This document shows positions 42,743-51,542 of a stretch of 64,000 nucleotides of DNA, one piece after another. Positions within the stretch are counted from its first letter, which is position 1, and every line of letters begins with the position of its first letter. The stretch is from Flavobacterium sp. CF108 (lineage in GTDB: Bacteria; Bacteroidota; Bacteroidia; Flavobacteriales; Flavobacteriaceae), in the NCBI RefSeq assembly GCF_900129795.1, contig NZ_FQWW01000003.1, positions 1 to 64,000 of the forward strand, read 5' to 3'. The notes beneath the pieces are model-generated. The model was given only the letters and a program-made list of their open reading frames with translations. It had not been told where the DNA came from and did no database searches. A program made the position numbers and the translations under genes.

Positions 42743-43255
42743 CTATTTCTGATTCTCAGGAATCACTAATTTCAAAGAATTAATATAATCCGTATCAAAT
42801 TCAATAACTCTAATCTTTTCAGGATTAAAACCTAATTCTCCGCCAAATTTACCTTTTGTTTCAAGGAAATCAATTAATAATTCATCTGCTGTAAGAGAAA
42901 TCAATTTGCCTAAATAGACAGCTTTTGAAGATTTTTTAGCAATCTGAAAAATAGTATACTTTCTGTCAAGAAAATTTACAATAGCATTCAAATCCTGAAT
43001 CGGAATAATATCTTCTGTATTAATGTTTATTCCTTTTAGCCGAATTACTTTTTCGGTAAAAGCGAGATCTTCATCCCGGTGAATTGCTTCGATATTTTTA
43101 TTCTTCAAAATAACAAAACCATCCAAAATATAATCAACCGGATTATTTCGAAGTAAAATCCAGTCATCAGAATAATCAATAAGAAATCCGGTAAAAATTT
43201 CTTTTTTATCCTGAAATTCTATCGCAATTAATTGTCTTAAATATTGTTCCATCAT
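42743..43255 (-). CDS. Hypothetical protein, possible Sm-like beta fold
   Basis: A 170-residue protein when started at the ATG at 43255 (MMEQYLRQLIAIEFQD). The frame is open to 43276, but that part lies in a repeat. It has two similar beta-rich halves: EIFTGFLIDYSDDWILLRNN (about 18-37) and AVYLGKLISLTADELLIDFL (about 107-126), each looking like the first strands of an Sm-type barrel. No catalytic motif. Function unknown. Confidence 0.68.
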   Translation of the reverse strand: MMEQYLRQLIAIEFQDKKEIFTGFLIDYSDDWILLRNNPVDYILDGFVILKNKNIEAIHRDEDLAFTEKVIRLKGININTEDIIPIQDLNAIVNFLDRKYTIFQIAKKSSKAVYLGKLISLTADELLIDFLETKGKFGGELGFNPEKIRVIEFDTDYINSLKLVIPENQK

Positions 43256-43269
43256 ATTATTTTTAAAAA

Positions 43270-43345
43270 ATCCCAATATTTTTAAATCCCAAATTCCAAT
43301 TGCATTAACAGTTGGAATTTGGAATTTAATTTTTTGGAATTTTAA
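43270..43345. repeat. AAATTCCAA / TTGGAATTT palindromic spacer
   Basis: CCCAAATTCCAATTGC, AACAGTTGGAATTTGGAATT and TTTTTTGGAATTTTAAATTT form nested inverted repeats between the SDR gene and the 42743 gene. Confidence 0.65.
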
Positions 43346-43347
43346 AT

Positions 43348-44064
43348 TTAAGGATTAGTCGACCAAATACTGCTGTTTTTAATAAAAACCCTGCGGTTTA
43401 GTTTAAGCTGTGCAACAATCAGTTCTGCAACATCTTCAGACTGCATTACTTTTTCTGGATTTCCATCCGTTAATTTTAAATCAATCGCTAAATCTGTTGC
43501 TACTGTGCTTGGCGTTAAGGCAGTAACACGAATATTGTGCTTTCTCATTTCCTGCATTAAAGAATCTGTTAAACCCATAACAGCAAATTTTGAGGCACTG
43601 TAAGCACTTGTTACAGCATTTCCGTTTAATCCCGCTGTTGAAGAAATATTGATAATATCACCCGTTTGTCTTTCGATCATTTGAGGAATAACAGCGCGGG
43701 TTGTATAATACGTTCCCATTAAATTTACCTGAATAATTCTTTCCCAGTCAGCAGGTTCTAATTCCATAAATTTTCCAAAAGCACCAATTCCGGCATTATT
43801 AATCAGAATATCAATAGTTTTAAATTCGGCTAAAGCTTTTTCAACGGCAGCATTTACAGAATTGATATCAGAAACATCTGCAGATAATGCTAAAGATTTT
43901 ACGCCAAATTGATTTACTTCAGCGGCTAATTGATCAACATCGGCTTGAGTTCTCGCAACAAGAATTACGTTTACGCCTTCTTTTGCCAAAGCAATGGCGA
44001 TTGCTTTACCAATTCCTTTACCAGCGCCTGTAATAAGCGCATTTTTATTTTTTAAGTCTGTCAT
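43348..44064 (-). CDS. SDR family oxidoreductase (FabG-like, 3-ketoacyl reductase group)
   Basis: A classical SDR of 238 residues. The cofactor motif is [12 protein letters not shown], the structural motif is NNAGIGA, the catalytic Ser is in NISSTAGL and Tyr/Lys are in YSASK. The short C-terminus is typical of this Bacteroidota subgroup (sepiapterin/3-ketoacyl-ACP reductase-like). It reduces a ketone with NAD(P)H; the substrate is not known. Single gene. Confidence 0.9.
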   Translation of the reverse strand: MTDLKNKNALITGAGKGIGKAIAIALAKEGVNVILVARTQADVDQLAAEVNQFGVKSLALSADVSDINSVNAAVEKALAEFKTIDILINNAGIGAFGKFMELEPADWERIIQVNLMGTYYTTRAVIPQMIERQTGDIINISSTAGLNGNAVTSAYSASKFAVMGLTDSLMQEMRKHNIRVTALTPSTVATDLAIDLKLTDGNPEKVMQSEDVAELIVAQLKLNRRVFIKNSSIWSTNP

Positions 44065-44176
44065 GATTTATGTTTAGAAATGCAAAAAGCATCATTTTAA
44101 GTCTAACAAAAATAAAGCTTTTGCCAACTAAAATGATGCTTTTAGGTGTTTTCTTAATCTAAGTTTAACAACTTTT

Positions 44177-44764
44177 TTATTCTTTCAAAACCATGTCGAT
44201 GCACATTACGGCAGCAAGAATTAATTGTCTAAGCGGACTATCTGATGGTACAGTTTCTTCAATTTGAAGCACATAATTATCTGCACTTGTAAAAAACTCT
44301 TTTCCTAATCCGGCCCATTTCTTGCTTACTTGTGCAAGCTGTTTATTTTCGTGAGAAAATTTAAAATCCCAGCCTGTCCATTTTCCTTGTAATGTTGCTG
44401 CAGGTTTATCATTTTTATCTAAGATTTCAAATCTTCCTCCAAATGAGAAAAATTTCTGTTTGAAGGTTCCAATTAATCTGTCTTTTTCGTCAAAAACTTC
44501 AACTGTTGATCTGAATATTGCAATTCCTCTTTTTACCGAAATTAATTTTTCACCCGAAGCAGTTGTAATTTCAACATTAAAAGGCGTTGCTCTTTTATAA
44601 TCTGTAAAACGAAACACTTTAGTAAAGAAACCAAGATTGTTTTCTCGGCAGTTCATAATTATTTGATTCGTTTCCGGGTCATAAATGTCGTAGTTGTTAG
44701 CAGCTTTAAACATTCCGATATGTTCTTTAACTAAAAATAGATTTTGGCTTAAAATTGGATTCAT
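44177..44764 (-). CDS. LOR/phospholipid scramblase-like protein
   Basis: A 195-residue protein with the Tubby-like beta barrel and central hydrophobic helix of the LURP-one-related/scramblase superfamily (LILAAVMCIDMVL at the C-terminus). Recognisable segments are LVKEHIGMFKAANNYDIYDP, SVKRGIAIFRSTVEVFDE and KWTGWDFKFSHENKQLAQ. Bacterial members have no proven activity. Confidence 0.78.
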   Translation of the reverse strand: MNPILSQNLFLVKEHIGMFKAANNYDIYDPETNQIIMNCRENNLGFFTKVFRFTDYKRATPFNVEITTASGEKLISVKRGIAIFRSTVEVFDEKDRLIGTFKQKFFSFGGRFEILDKNDKPAATLQGKWTGWDFKFSHENKQLAQVSKKWAGLGKEFFTSADNYVLQIEETVPSDSPLRQLILAAVMCIDMVLKE

Positions 44765-44816
44765 ACGTTTTTAAAATTAATGATTCGATTAAAATCCAAA
44801 TGTAAAGAAATATTTA

Positions 44817-46889
44817 TTAATTATACTGTTCAGAAGTTTCAATAAGACGAATAAATTCGGCTTTGTAACCTCCTTTATCGAATGACATTCCTTGTTGTGC
44901 TAATTCCGCAATAGCTTCAGATGATTTATCAGCAATTAATTTTGAATCTCTTAGTTTTAATCCAAACCAAGCCACAGCCGTACTGAATTTAAAATCATCA
45001 CTAGCTCTGTCTAAACTAACGGATTTGTTGTTGATTATCTGAACCATTTCAATACTTTTATCGCCGTCAGGTTTTTTGTAACGGAATTTTATTGTAGCCA
45101 GTTCACCGCTGTAATTGTTTGAACTTGTTTCAGTTTGAGTGTATTTTAAATCATCTGGCTGCACGTTTAAATAACCACTTTTTACACCAGCCGGAATAAT
45201 TTCATACAAAGCCGTAACGGTATGATTACTTCCTAATTCCCCGGCATCAATTGCATCATTTTTAAAATCTTCTGGACGAAGTTTTCTATTTTCGTAACCA
45301 ATCAATCGATATGCCTGAACTTGTTTTGGATTAAATTCAATCTGAATTTTTACATCTTTTGCAATCGCAAACATCGAACCTTTAAATTCTTTTCCTAAAA
45401 AACGATTTGCTTCCTGAATATTATCGATATACGCATAATTTCCATTTCCTTTATCGGCAAGGATTTCCATTTTACTGTCTTTGTAATTTCCCATTCCGTA
45501 ACCTAAACAAGTTAAGAAAACGCCAGTTTTTCTTTTCTCTTCAATTAATTGTTCCATGTCAGAATTGGAAGAACTTCCCACATTAAAATCGCCATCAGTT
45601 GCCAGAATTACACGATTGTTGCCACTTTTAATGAAATTCTCTGTTGCAATTTTATAAGCCAGTTCAATTCCTGCGCCTCCGGCTGTGCTTCCTCCGGCTT
45701 CTAATTTATCCAGCGCTTTAATAATTGTTTTTTTCTCGTTTCCAGAAGTTGAAGGCAAAACCATTCCGGCTGCTCCCGCATAAACCACAATTGCTACTTT
45801 GTCATTTGGGCGTAATTCATTTACCAATATTTTCATGGATTGTTTTAGCAAAGGCAGTTTATTCATGTCTTCCATTGAACCCGAAACATCAATTAAGAAA
45901 ACAAGATTTGAAGCAGGTAAATCTTCAATTGGAATGTTTTTTCCCTGTAAACCAATTTTAAGGATTTTGTTTTGTGAGTTCCAAGGCGAATCGCTTACTT
46001 CTGTATTAATAGAAAAGGGATGTTCATTTTTAGGCTGCGGATAATTATATTTAAAAAAGTTTACCATTTCTTCTACACGCACAGCATCTTTTGGAACTTG
46101 TTGTCCGCTATTCAAAAAACGTCTGACATTGGTATAAGAAGCATTATCAACATCAATAGAAAAAGTAGAAAGCGGAGCCGTTTTTGGACTTTCAAAAGCA
46201 TTTTCTACAAAAGCATCATAATCTTCCTGAGTTGGCTGAACAGGATTTGTTCTGATAATATTTAATTTTTTGTCTAATTCTTGTTCCGAAAGATTTTTGT
46301 AAAGTCCGTTTTTCGTTGCAATAACTACTGCGCCGTTTGCCGCTTTATTTCCGTAAATGGAAGTAGCCGATTCATCTTTTAAAACAGATACATTATCAAT
46401 ATCATTCGGATTAATTTTTGCCATTTGATCGGCTTTTATCGCAACTCCGTCAACAATATAAATCGGTTCATTTTTAGGAGAAACAGATTCCGTGACACTT
46501 GGAGCTGGCGTATATTCGCTTTTTGATTGTTTTGCCGCTTTCCTTTTAGTTCTTGAAATTCCGTAAGCCACTGTAACAACTTCTTGCAGCTGATTAGATT
46601 CGTCTTTTAATGCAACATTGATAACATTTGAATCTTGTACAATAATTGTTTCAGTCTTCATTCCGATATAAGAAAAAACAAGAGCATTGCCTTTTTGAGC
46701 TTGAATGCTGTATTTTCCATCAAAATCTGTAGCAGCAGATGTTTTTGTCCCTTGAATGTAGACACTAACTCCCGGAAGCGCAATCGAACTTGCATCTGTA
46801 ACAATTCCTGTAATCGTTCTTTCCTGCGCCATTGACACGAAACATATAAGCATAGCAATGGCTGATGAAATAAGTTTTAGACTTTTCAT
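44817..46889 (-). CDS. vWA-domain protein with carboxypeptidase-regulatory and TonB-plug-like segments
   Basis: A 690-residue exported protein. The start at 46889 gives the signal peptide MKSLKLISSAIAMLICFVSMAQ; the open frame extends 45 bases further upstream without a signal. Order of domains: carboxypeptidase-D-like domain (about 23-95, TGIVTDASSIALPGVSVYI), a plug-like motif (about 135-195, EPIYIVDGVAI then SVLKDESATSIYGNKAANGA), a vWA domain with MIDAS DVSGSM (about 330-510), then a DUF3520/YfbK-type C-terminus. The first two parts normally open SusC-type receptors. It is the last gene of an operon with the sigma factor and the 46971 gene. Confidence 0.88.
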   Translation of the reverse strand: MKSLKLISSAIAMLICFVSMAQERTITGIVTDASSIALPGVSVYIQGTKTSAATDFDGKYSIQAQKGNALVFSYIGMKTETIIVQDSNVINVALKDESNQLQEVVTVAYGISRTKRKAAKQSKSEYTPAPSVTESVSPKNEPIYIVDGVAIKADQMAKINPNDIDNVSVLKDESATSIYGNKAANGAVVIATKNGLYKNLSEQELDKKLNIIRTNPVQPTQEDYDAFVENAFESPKTAPLSTFSIDVDNASYTNVRRFLNSGQQVPKDAVRVEEMVNFFKYNYPQPKNEHPFSINTEVSDSPWNSQNKILKIGLQGKNIPIEDLPASNLVFLIDVSGSMEDMNKLPLLKQSMKILVNELRPNDKVAIVVYAGAAGMVLPSTSGNEKKTIIKALDKLEAGGSTAGGAGIELAYKIATENFIKSGNNRVILATDGDFNVGSSSNSDMEQLIEEKRKTGVFLTCLGYGMGNYKDSKMEILADKGNGNYAYIDNIQEANRFLGKEFKGSMFAIAKDVKIQIEFNPKQVQAYRLIGYENRKLRPEDFKNDAIDAGELGSNHTVTALYEIIPAGVKSGYLNVQPDDLKYTQTETSSNNYSGELATIKFRYKKPDGDKSIEMVQIINNKSVSLDRASDDFKFSTAVAWFGLKLRDSKLIADKSSEAIAELAQQGMSFDKGGYKAEFIRLIETSEQYN

Positions 46890-46970
46890 GATAGTAAGTT
46901 TTAAATTAATGTTCGGATTTTTTTTCTTAGTCAAAGCTTTAAACTTTGACTAAGATTTGTTGAGTTTTGG

Positions 46971-47936
46971 CTATTTCTTTAAAGCCGGTTTTCCTGTTTT
47001 TGTAGTTATGATAACAACTCCTTTTTTTCCTTTTTCACCATATTTCGATGTGGCTTCAAGATCCTGAAGAATTGTTATGGTTTTTATTTCCTGCTCGTTT
47101 AATGGAGCGTAAGGACTTGTTGGGTTTGCACCGAATAAATCATTTTCTGAATAATAAATTCCATCAATAATATAAAGCGGTTCATCTAAAATGACCAGAG
47201 AATCTACGTTTTCAGGACTTAAGTTTGGAAGTTCTTTCTGCATCATTTGGTCTCTTTTTGCACCGTCGCTGTGAGCCATTGCGTTTCCGTTAAGGATAAC
47301 CAAAGGCGCACTTTTTTTAGCTCTTACAGATTGCGTTTCTGCCGCAGAGGCTTTAAAAGTTTCTTTTTCTGTTTTTCTTGAGTATCCAAAACCCACATCT
47401 ATTTTGTCTTTTGCTTTTGAAACTTCAGTTTCTTCTTCTGAATATACTGATTCTGCTGCAACGGCAGCAGGAGCTTGAAGTGCTGGCATTGCATCAACGT
47501 TTGGAGCTGCAACTACATCAGCAGAACTTGCAATTTCATGTATTGCAACTCCTTCTTGTTGTTTAATTTGTTTCTCCAAAATTTTAGCAGCTTCTTCTTT
47601 TGGAACTAATTGTGAATCTGTCGAAACGACAGTTTTGTTTTTTTCTAAAGCTGAATTATTAATTGTTTCTTTTTCAGCTTCATTAACCACAACTTTAGGA
47701 GTTTCAATAATCGCTTTTTTGTCTGTTTTTAAAAACTGATAACCTAAAGAAATTACTAATAAAAGTGAAGCTGCGACAGCGATTTTTTTCCAAAGTGCAA
47801 TGCTTTTTTTATCTTCTTTTCGGTCCAGTTTGTCCTCAAGGTGTGACCAGACTTTTTCCATTCCCGGAAAATCTTTTGGTTCTGCATTATCTGCAGCTTC
47901 CTTAAATCTGTTGAATATTTTATCTTGATTGTCCAT
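46971..47936 (-). CDS. Membrane protein with a cytoplasmic N-terminus and a periplasmic plug-like domain (anti-sigma-like)
   Basis: A 321-residue protein. Residues 1-46 are cytosolic (KDFPGMEKVWSHLEDKLDRKED) and one membrane helix follows (about 48-66). A low-complexity periplasmic region (about 70-210) leads to a C-terminal plug-like segment (EPLYIIDGIYYSENDLFG, then ITILQDLEATSKYGEKGKKG). That segment matches the one in the adjacent vWA protein. Position and topology fit an anti-sigma factor for the overlapping sigma gene, though the N-terminus has no zinc-binding motif. The plug-like tail could sense an outer-membrane receptor or the vWA protein. Confidence 0.75.
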   Translation of the reverse strand: MDNQDKIFNRFKEAADNAEPKDFPGMEKVWSHLEDKLDRKEDKKSIALWKKIAVAASLLLVISLGYQFLKTDKKAIIETPKVVVNEAEKETINNSALEKNKTVVSTDSQLVPKEEAAKILEKQIKQQEGVAIHEIASSADVVAAPNVDAMPALQAPAAVAAESVYSEEETEVSKAKDKIDVGFGYSRKTEKETFKASAAETQSVRAKKSAPLVILNGNAMAHSDGAKRDQMMQKELPNLSPENVDSLVILDEPLYIIDGIYYSENDLFGANPTSPYAPLNEQEIKTITILQDLEATSKYGEKGKKGVVIITTKTGKPALKK

Positions 47937-48474
47937 GACTATTTTGCTTTTGATAATACAATTTATTTACTAATTCCTTTAGCTTGGTTTTCGCGGCATT
48001 CAATTGTGATTTTGAAGTGCCTTCGGAGATGTTAAGCATTGCCGCAATTTCTTTATGTCCGAAACCTTCTATAACAAAAAGGTTAAAAACAGTTTTACAG
48101 CCATCCGGAATATGGTTTAATAAATTAAGTAAGTCTTCTTCTTCTAACGAGTTCATTTCTTCTGTAAATGGCTGCGCCAGCATTTTTACATCATCAAGAT
48201 ACATATTGAAATTGGTGTTTTTCTTGATGGAAGCCAAACAGTAATTAACGGCAATTTTTCTGGCCCAGGCTTCAAAGGCTTTTTCTTCCTTGAGTTGATC
48301 TAATTTTGTAAATATGGTATAGAAAGCGTCGGCCAGAGCCTCTTCGATTTCTTCTTCCTTCTTGAGGTATCGTTTGCAAACGCGATACAATTTTGGAGCC
48401 ATATGCTCATAAACCTGACGTTGTGCATCGCGGTTCATTTTTTTGCAGTTAGAAATTAGCGTTTCGTTTATCAC
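47920..48474 (-). CDS. ECF-type RNA polymerase sigma factor
   Basis: A 184-residue sigma-70 family protein with regions 2 and 4 only. Region 2 is about 10-90 (DAQRQVYEHMAPKLYRVCKRYL), and region 4 is about 120-170 (IEGFGHKEIAAMLNISEGTSKSQL). The start is GTG at 48474; an internal ATG at 48441 would cut into region 2. The 3' end overlaps the next gene by 17 bases, so translational coupling with the anti-sigma-like protein is likely. The target promoter is unknown. Confidence 0.92.
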   Translation of the reverse strand: MINETLISNCKKMNRDAQRQVYEHMAPKLYRVCKRYLKKEEEIEEALADAFYTIFTKLDQLKEEKAFEAWARKIAVNYCLASIKKNTNFNMYLDDVKMLAQPFTEEMNSLEEEDLLNLLNHIPDGCKTVFNLFVIEGFGHKEIAAMLNISEGTSKSQLNAAKTKLKELVNKLYYQKQNSHGQSR

Positions 48475-48576
48475 AATATTGGTCTTTAATTATAAAGAGA
48501 GCGAAAAAGATAAAAAGGTTGGGACGGGTATGAAAAAAAAATTAGGTTCAAAGGTTCAAAGTTACAAAGGTTTTAT

Positions 48577-48615
48577 GTAGAGACGCACAGCAGTGCGTCT
48601 AACGTCTCGTAAATC
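48577..48615. repeat. GTAGAGACGCACAGCAGTGCGTCT repeat
   Basis: GTAGAGACGCACAGCAGTGC, then GTCTAACGTCTC, is a hairpin-forming element. Copies are at 49207-49245 (one base different), 49280-49308 (inverted) and 57531-57556. The first and second copies lie on both sides of the 48642-49157 gene. Confidence 0.9.
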
Positions 48616-48641
48616 CGAAATAAAATAAAATAATTCAATTT

Positions 48642-49157
48642 TTATTTTTTTGTATTCCGATACCAATCTTCAATTTTCTTAATTGATTCCTTGTCAATTT
48701 TTGGATTACTGTTTGAACCCAGGTTAATTTTTGTATGAGAAATATATGAGTTAAGAAAAATTATTGCAAAACCTCCAACTTCAGCATTTTCAGTTAAAAG
48801 AGTTGAAGAAAAAAAGTTCATATATCCGCAGCATTTTTCTTTAGAATTCATCACTGAAATCAAATATTCAACATCTTTTGGCTGTACCCAGTTATCAGGA
48901 AAATCTCCAAGTATTGATACAAAATTTAGTGGAGACTTTTTATTGTATTTTTCTTTAAAAAGAAGAATAAATGATTTTGGATCTAAATCTTTTGGAGATA
49001 AAATCGTGTGATTTTTTTTCACATTTGAAGTTAACTCTTCTATACTTAAAGTGCTTAAGCTTTTCTTTTCTTTATTATTTCCTTTAAAGGTATAAAATAA
49101 ATAACCGCCTGCCGAAAGAGTAAGAATTATTATCAATGAAAGAATTACTTTTTTCAT
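48642..49157 (-). CDS. Hypothetical membrane-anchored protein
   Basis: A 171-residue protein with one N-terminal hydrophobic segment (MKKVILSLIIILTLSAGGYL), then a soluble extracytoplasmic part with two adjacent Cys (EKCCGYMNFFSS). No family recognised. The gene is bracketed by two direct copies of the GTAGAGACGCAC element (48577 and 49207), and its AT content is high; it could have been inserted as a unit. Confidence 0.65.
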   Translation of the reverse strand: MKKVILSLIIILTLSAGGYLFYTFKGNNKEKKSLSTLSIEELTSNVKKNHTILSPKDLDPKSFILLFKEKYNKKSPLNFVSILGDFPDNWVQPKDVEYLISVMNSKEKCCGYMNFFSSTLLTENAEVGGFAIIFLNSYISHTKINLGSNSNPKIDKESIKKIEDWYRNTKK

Positions 49158-49432
49158 AAAATTGAAATTATTTTATAAACCTAATATTTTTCAACGATTG
49201 CATTTTGTAGAGATGCACAGCAGTGCGTCTAACGTCTCGTAAATCTGCAATCTTGGCATCATTATTTTTACATTCTTTGCGGAGACGCACTGCTGTGCGC
49301 CTCTACGTTAGTATTGTCATCGAAATGCTTTGTGAATCTTTGCGTATTTTCTTTGCGAATCTTTGCGGTAAAATTATAACACAAAGCAGTACAAAGATTT
49401 TCACAGAGATTCGCAAAACAAATGATATATCT
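49158..49432. repeat. Composite repeat spacer
   Basis: Contains the GTAGAGATGCACAGCAGTGC element (49207-49245), an inverted partner (49280-49308, GGAGACGCACTGCTGTGCGC), and then ATGCTTTGTGAATCTTTGCG, CTTTGCGAATCTTTGCGG and GATTCGCAAAAC words near 49330-49420. No ORF with coding character was found. Confidence 0.75.
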
Positions 49433-50269
49433 TTATTTTATCGGCAAAGTCAATTTAAAAACCTTAGTTTCTAAAAGATCCGTGTCATTATCCTCGCAAA
49501 GCAAAAACTCAATTTTGTTATTTTCTTTTTTATAGAAAGTCAAACCTTCAAATTTATTAGTTGAAGTTATTTTTTGAGTAAAATCGATTTTCATGGTTTT
49601 AAGATCAATTCTTCCAATAAAACTTCCAAGGATTTCTCCGTCGTCGTAAGTTGATTTTGTGTCTTCGGCAGTAGAAAGGAAATAGATTTTATCTTCTACT
49701 AAAATTGCATCGGTAAAACTGGAACGAACACCTTTTATTTTAGGCAGTTTATAATTGGTCGCAACCAAAGCAAATTCATCTCCAAGACTTTTGGCATGAA
49801 TGGTAAAAATGGTGTTTTTATTTGAAATTCCGTTTCCACGGTTGAATAAGTACCAATTCTCGCCGTCAAAAACTGCACCTTCCAGATTGAAATCTTCTGG
49901 TTTTATAGAACCGAAATTCTGCATTACGGCATATAAATCGACCAGATTATTTTTTTGTAAAACTGTTTTTGATTTAATATCAAACTCAATCATTTTGTTT
50001 CGGTTTTCGGTAGAGCCGGAACCAAAAACATACAGAGTATCATTATGATGTGTTAAAGATTCAAAATCAGGTTTTAGGTTTTTCGGAATATTTTGTGTTG
50101 GATTATCAATTAAAGGATGCTGATTTAACTGCTGGTTCTGCATATTGTATTCGTATAAAAATCCGCTGTTGTCGCCAATAATATAAAGTGCATCATTATT
50201 ATAAAATAATCCTGATGCCGAACCGATTCCGATGATTTGAAATAATATTTCTAATGTGAATTTTTCCAT
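49433..50269 (-). CDS. Beta-propeller-like protein of unknown function (DUF6929-like)
   Basis: A 278-residue protein with repeated beta-strand motifs: LYIIGDNSGFLYEYN, LYVFGSGSTENRNKM, FDGENWYLFNRGNGISN and KIYFLSTAEDT. It has the alternating pattern of a beta-propeller, no signal peptide and no catalytic motif that I can identify. It resembles Bacteroidota DUF6929 as I remember it. Divergent from the ppk2 gene. Confidence 0.65.
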   Translation of the reverse strand: MEKFTLEILFQIIGIGSASGLFYNNDALYIIGDNSGFLYEYNMQNQQLNQHPLIDNPTQNIPKNLKPDFESLTHHNDTLYVFGSGSTENRNKMIEFDIKSKTVLQKNNLVDLYAVMQNFGSIKPEDFNLEGAVFDGENWYLFNRGNGISNKNTIFTIHAKSLGDEFALVATNYKLPKIKGVRSSFTDAILVEDKIYFLSTAEDTKSTYDDGEILGSFIGRIDLKTMKIDFTQKITSTNKFEGLTFYKKENNKIEFLLCEDNDTDLLETKVFKLTLPIK

Positions 50270-50294
50270 GAATGTTGTTTTGAAAATAATTGCC

Positions 50295-50333
50295 TAGCCC
50301 TGATAGTATTGCAATGAATAGCAGGAATATGCT
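50295..50333. repeat. Decayed AGCCCCGATAG-type element
   Basis: TAGCCCTGATAG and AATAGCAGGAATATGCTTC resemble the outer arms of the 15401-15476 element (AGCCCCGATAG / TAGCGGGATTAGCTCC), with the inner hairpin lost. Confidence 0.5.
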
Positions 50334-50386
50334 TCGTAAAATTACTATATTTATGATACAAAATTTGAAAATAAAAATCAAAAAAT

Positions 50387-51265
50387 ATGAAATCAATAGA
50401 CCCGAAAGATTTTAAAGTCACAGATAAAATTAAATTAAGTAAACTTCCAACTTTATTAGATATTGATGCCGACGATGATGAAAAGGAAGAAAAACTAGAT
50501 AAAGTTCAGGCAAAATTGAGCGATTTTCAGGATGTGATGTATGCGCACAATAAATATGGCGTTTTAATTTGTCTTCAGGGAATGGATACTTCTGGAAAAG
50601 ACAGTTTAATCAGAGAAGTTTTTAAAGAATTTAACCCGCGTGGGGTTGTGGTGCATAGTTTTAAAACACCAAATTCAACTGAATTAGAACACGACTATTT
50701 ATGGCGTCATTATATTGCTTTACCGGAAAAAGGAAAATTTGCAATTTTTAACAGAACACATTATGAAAATGTTTTGGTAACGAGAGTGCATCCTGAATTT
50801 ATTCTGGCAGAAAATTTACCGGGAATTAATTCGGTTGAGGATATTAAACCTAAGTTCTGGAAAAACCGAATTGAGCAGATTAATAATTTCGAAAAACACA
50901 TTACTCAAAACGGAACTGTTGTCATGAAGTTTTTTCTGCATTTAAGCAAGGATGAACAAAAGAATCGTTTGCTCCGCCGTTTAGAAGAAGGAAAACACAA
51001 CTGGAAATTTTCTCCCGGTGATTTAAAAGAGCGTGAACATTGGGATGAATACCAGCACTATTATGAAGAAGCGATAAACGAGACTTCTAAAGAGCATGCG
51101 CCTTGGTATGTAATTCCTGCAGATGATAAAGATATGGCGCGTTATATTGCAGCGAAGATTATTTGGGAAGAAATGAAACAATACACCGATATTCAGGTTC
51201 CAGAATTGCCTAAAGAGATTAAAGACAATTTTGAAACGTATAAAAGAACTTTGGAGAAGAGTTAG
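50387..51265 (+). CDS. ppk2: Polyphosphate kinase 2 (PPK2)
   Basis: Transfers phosphate between polyphosphate and nucleotides; cytosolic. It has 292 residues. Walker A is QGMDTSGKDSL (about 66-76), the lid/Walker-B region is FAIFNRTHYENVLVTRVHPE, and the lid helix is KFWKNRIEQINNFEKHI. The single P-loop domain and motif spacing suit class III PPK2 (AMP/ADP phosphorylation), but class cannot be fixed by eye. The next gene starts after a palindromic terminator. Confidence 0.93.
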   Translation: MKSIDPKDFKVTDKIKLSKLPTLLDIDADDDEKEEKLDKVQAKLSDFQDVMYAHNKYGVLICLQGMDTSGKDSLIREVFKEFNPRGVVVHSFKTPNSTELEHDYLWRHYIALPEKGKFAIFNRTHYENVLVTRVHPEFILAENLPGINSVEDIKPKFWKNRIEQINNFEKHITQNGTVVMKFFLHLSKDEQKNRLLRRLEEGKHNWKFSPGDLKEREHWDEYQHYYEEAINETSKEHAPWYVIPADDKDMARYIAAKIIWEEMKQYTDIQVPELPKEIKDNFETYKRTLEKS

Positions 51266-51300
51266 AATTAGATAATTTGTCAAATTTCTTTAACGTTATA

Positions 51301-51333
51301 AAACCCGACAGGTTTTAAAACCTGTCGGGTTTG
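51301..51333. terminator. Palindromic terminator, AAACCCGACAGG family
   Basis: AAACCCGACAGGTTTTAAAA and CCTGTCGGGTTT form a near-perfect palindrome followed by TTTTT. The same sequence recurs at 54914-54946 after the cytochrome c peroxidase gene, so it is also a dispersed repeat. Confidence 0.88.
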
Positions 51334-51542
51334 TTTTTTGGGAGTCATAAAGTAATACTCTTTTTTCGTTTTTATGTTACTGCAAGTTTAAGTGTATTTT
51401 GTATTACTAAATTAATGTTAATTTTTTTGATGTTATAAGGTGTTTTTGCTAAAAGCCTTATTTTTTTGATAATATCAAAGTCATTTTAAGTTAAAGAGTA
51501 GGGATTTACTTTGTAAAAAAATAAAAACCAATATTTAGCTAA

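Noticed and set aside
45725..46265. Overlapping plus-strand open frames within the vWA gene
   Set aside because: Shadows of the vWA coding sequence; no start or domain support.
48482..48575. Possible small ORF or sRNA upstream of the sigma factor
   Set aside because: The only ATG frame is 15-20 codons of low complexity, and no promoter or terminator supports an RNA.
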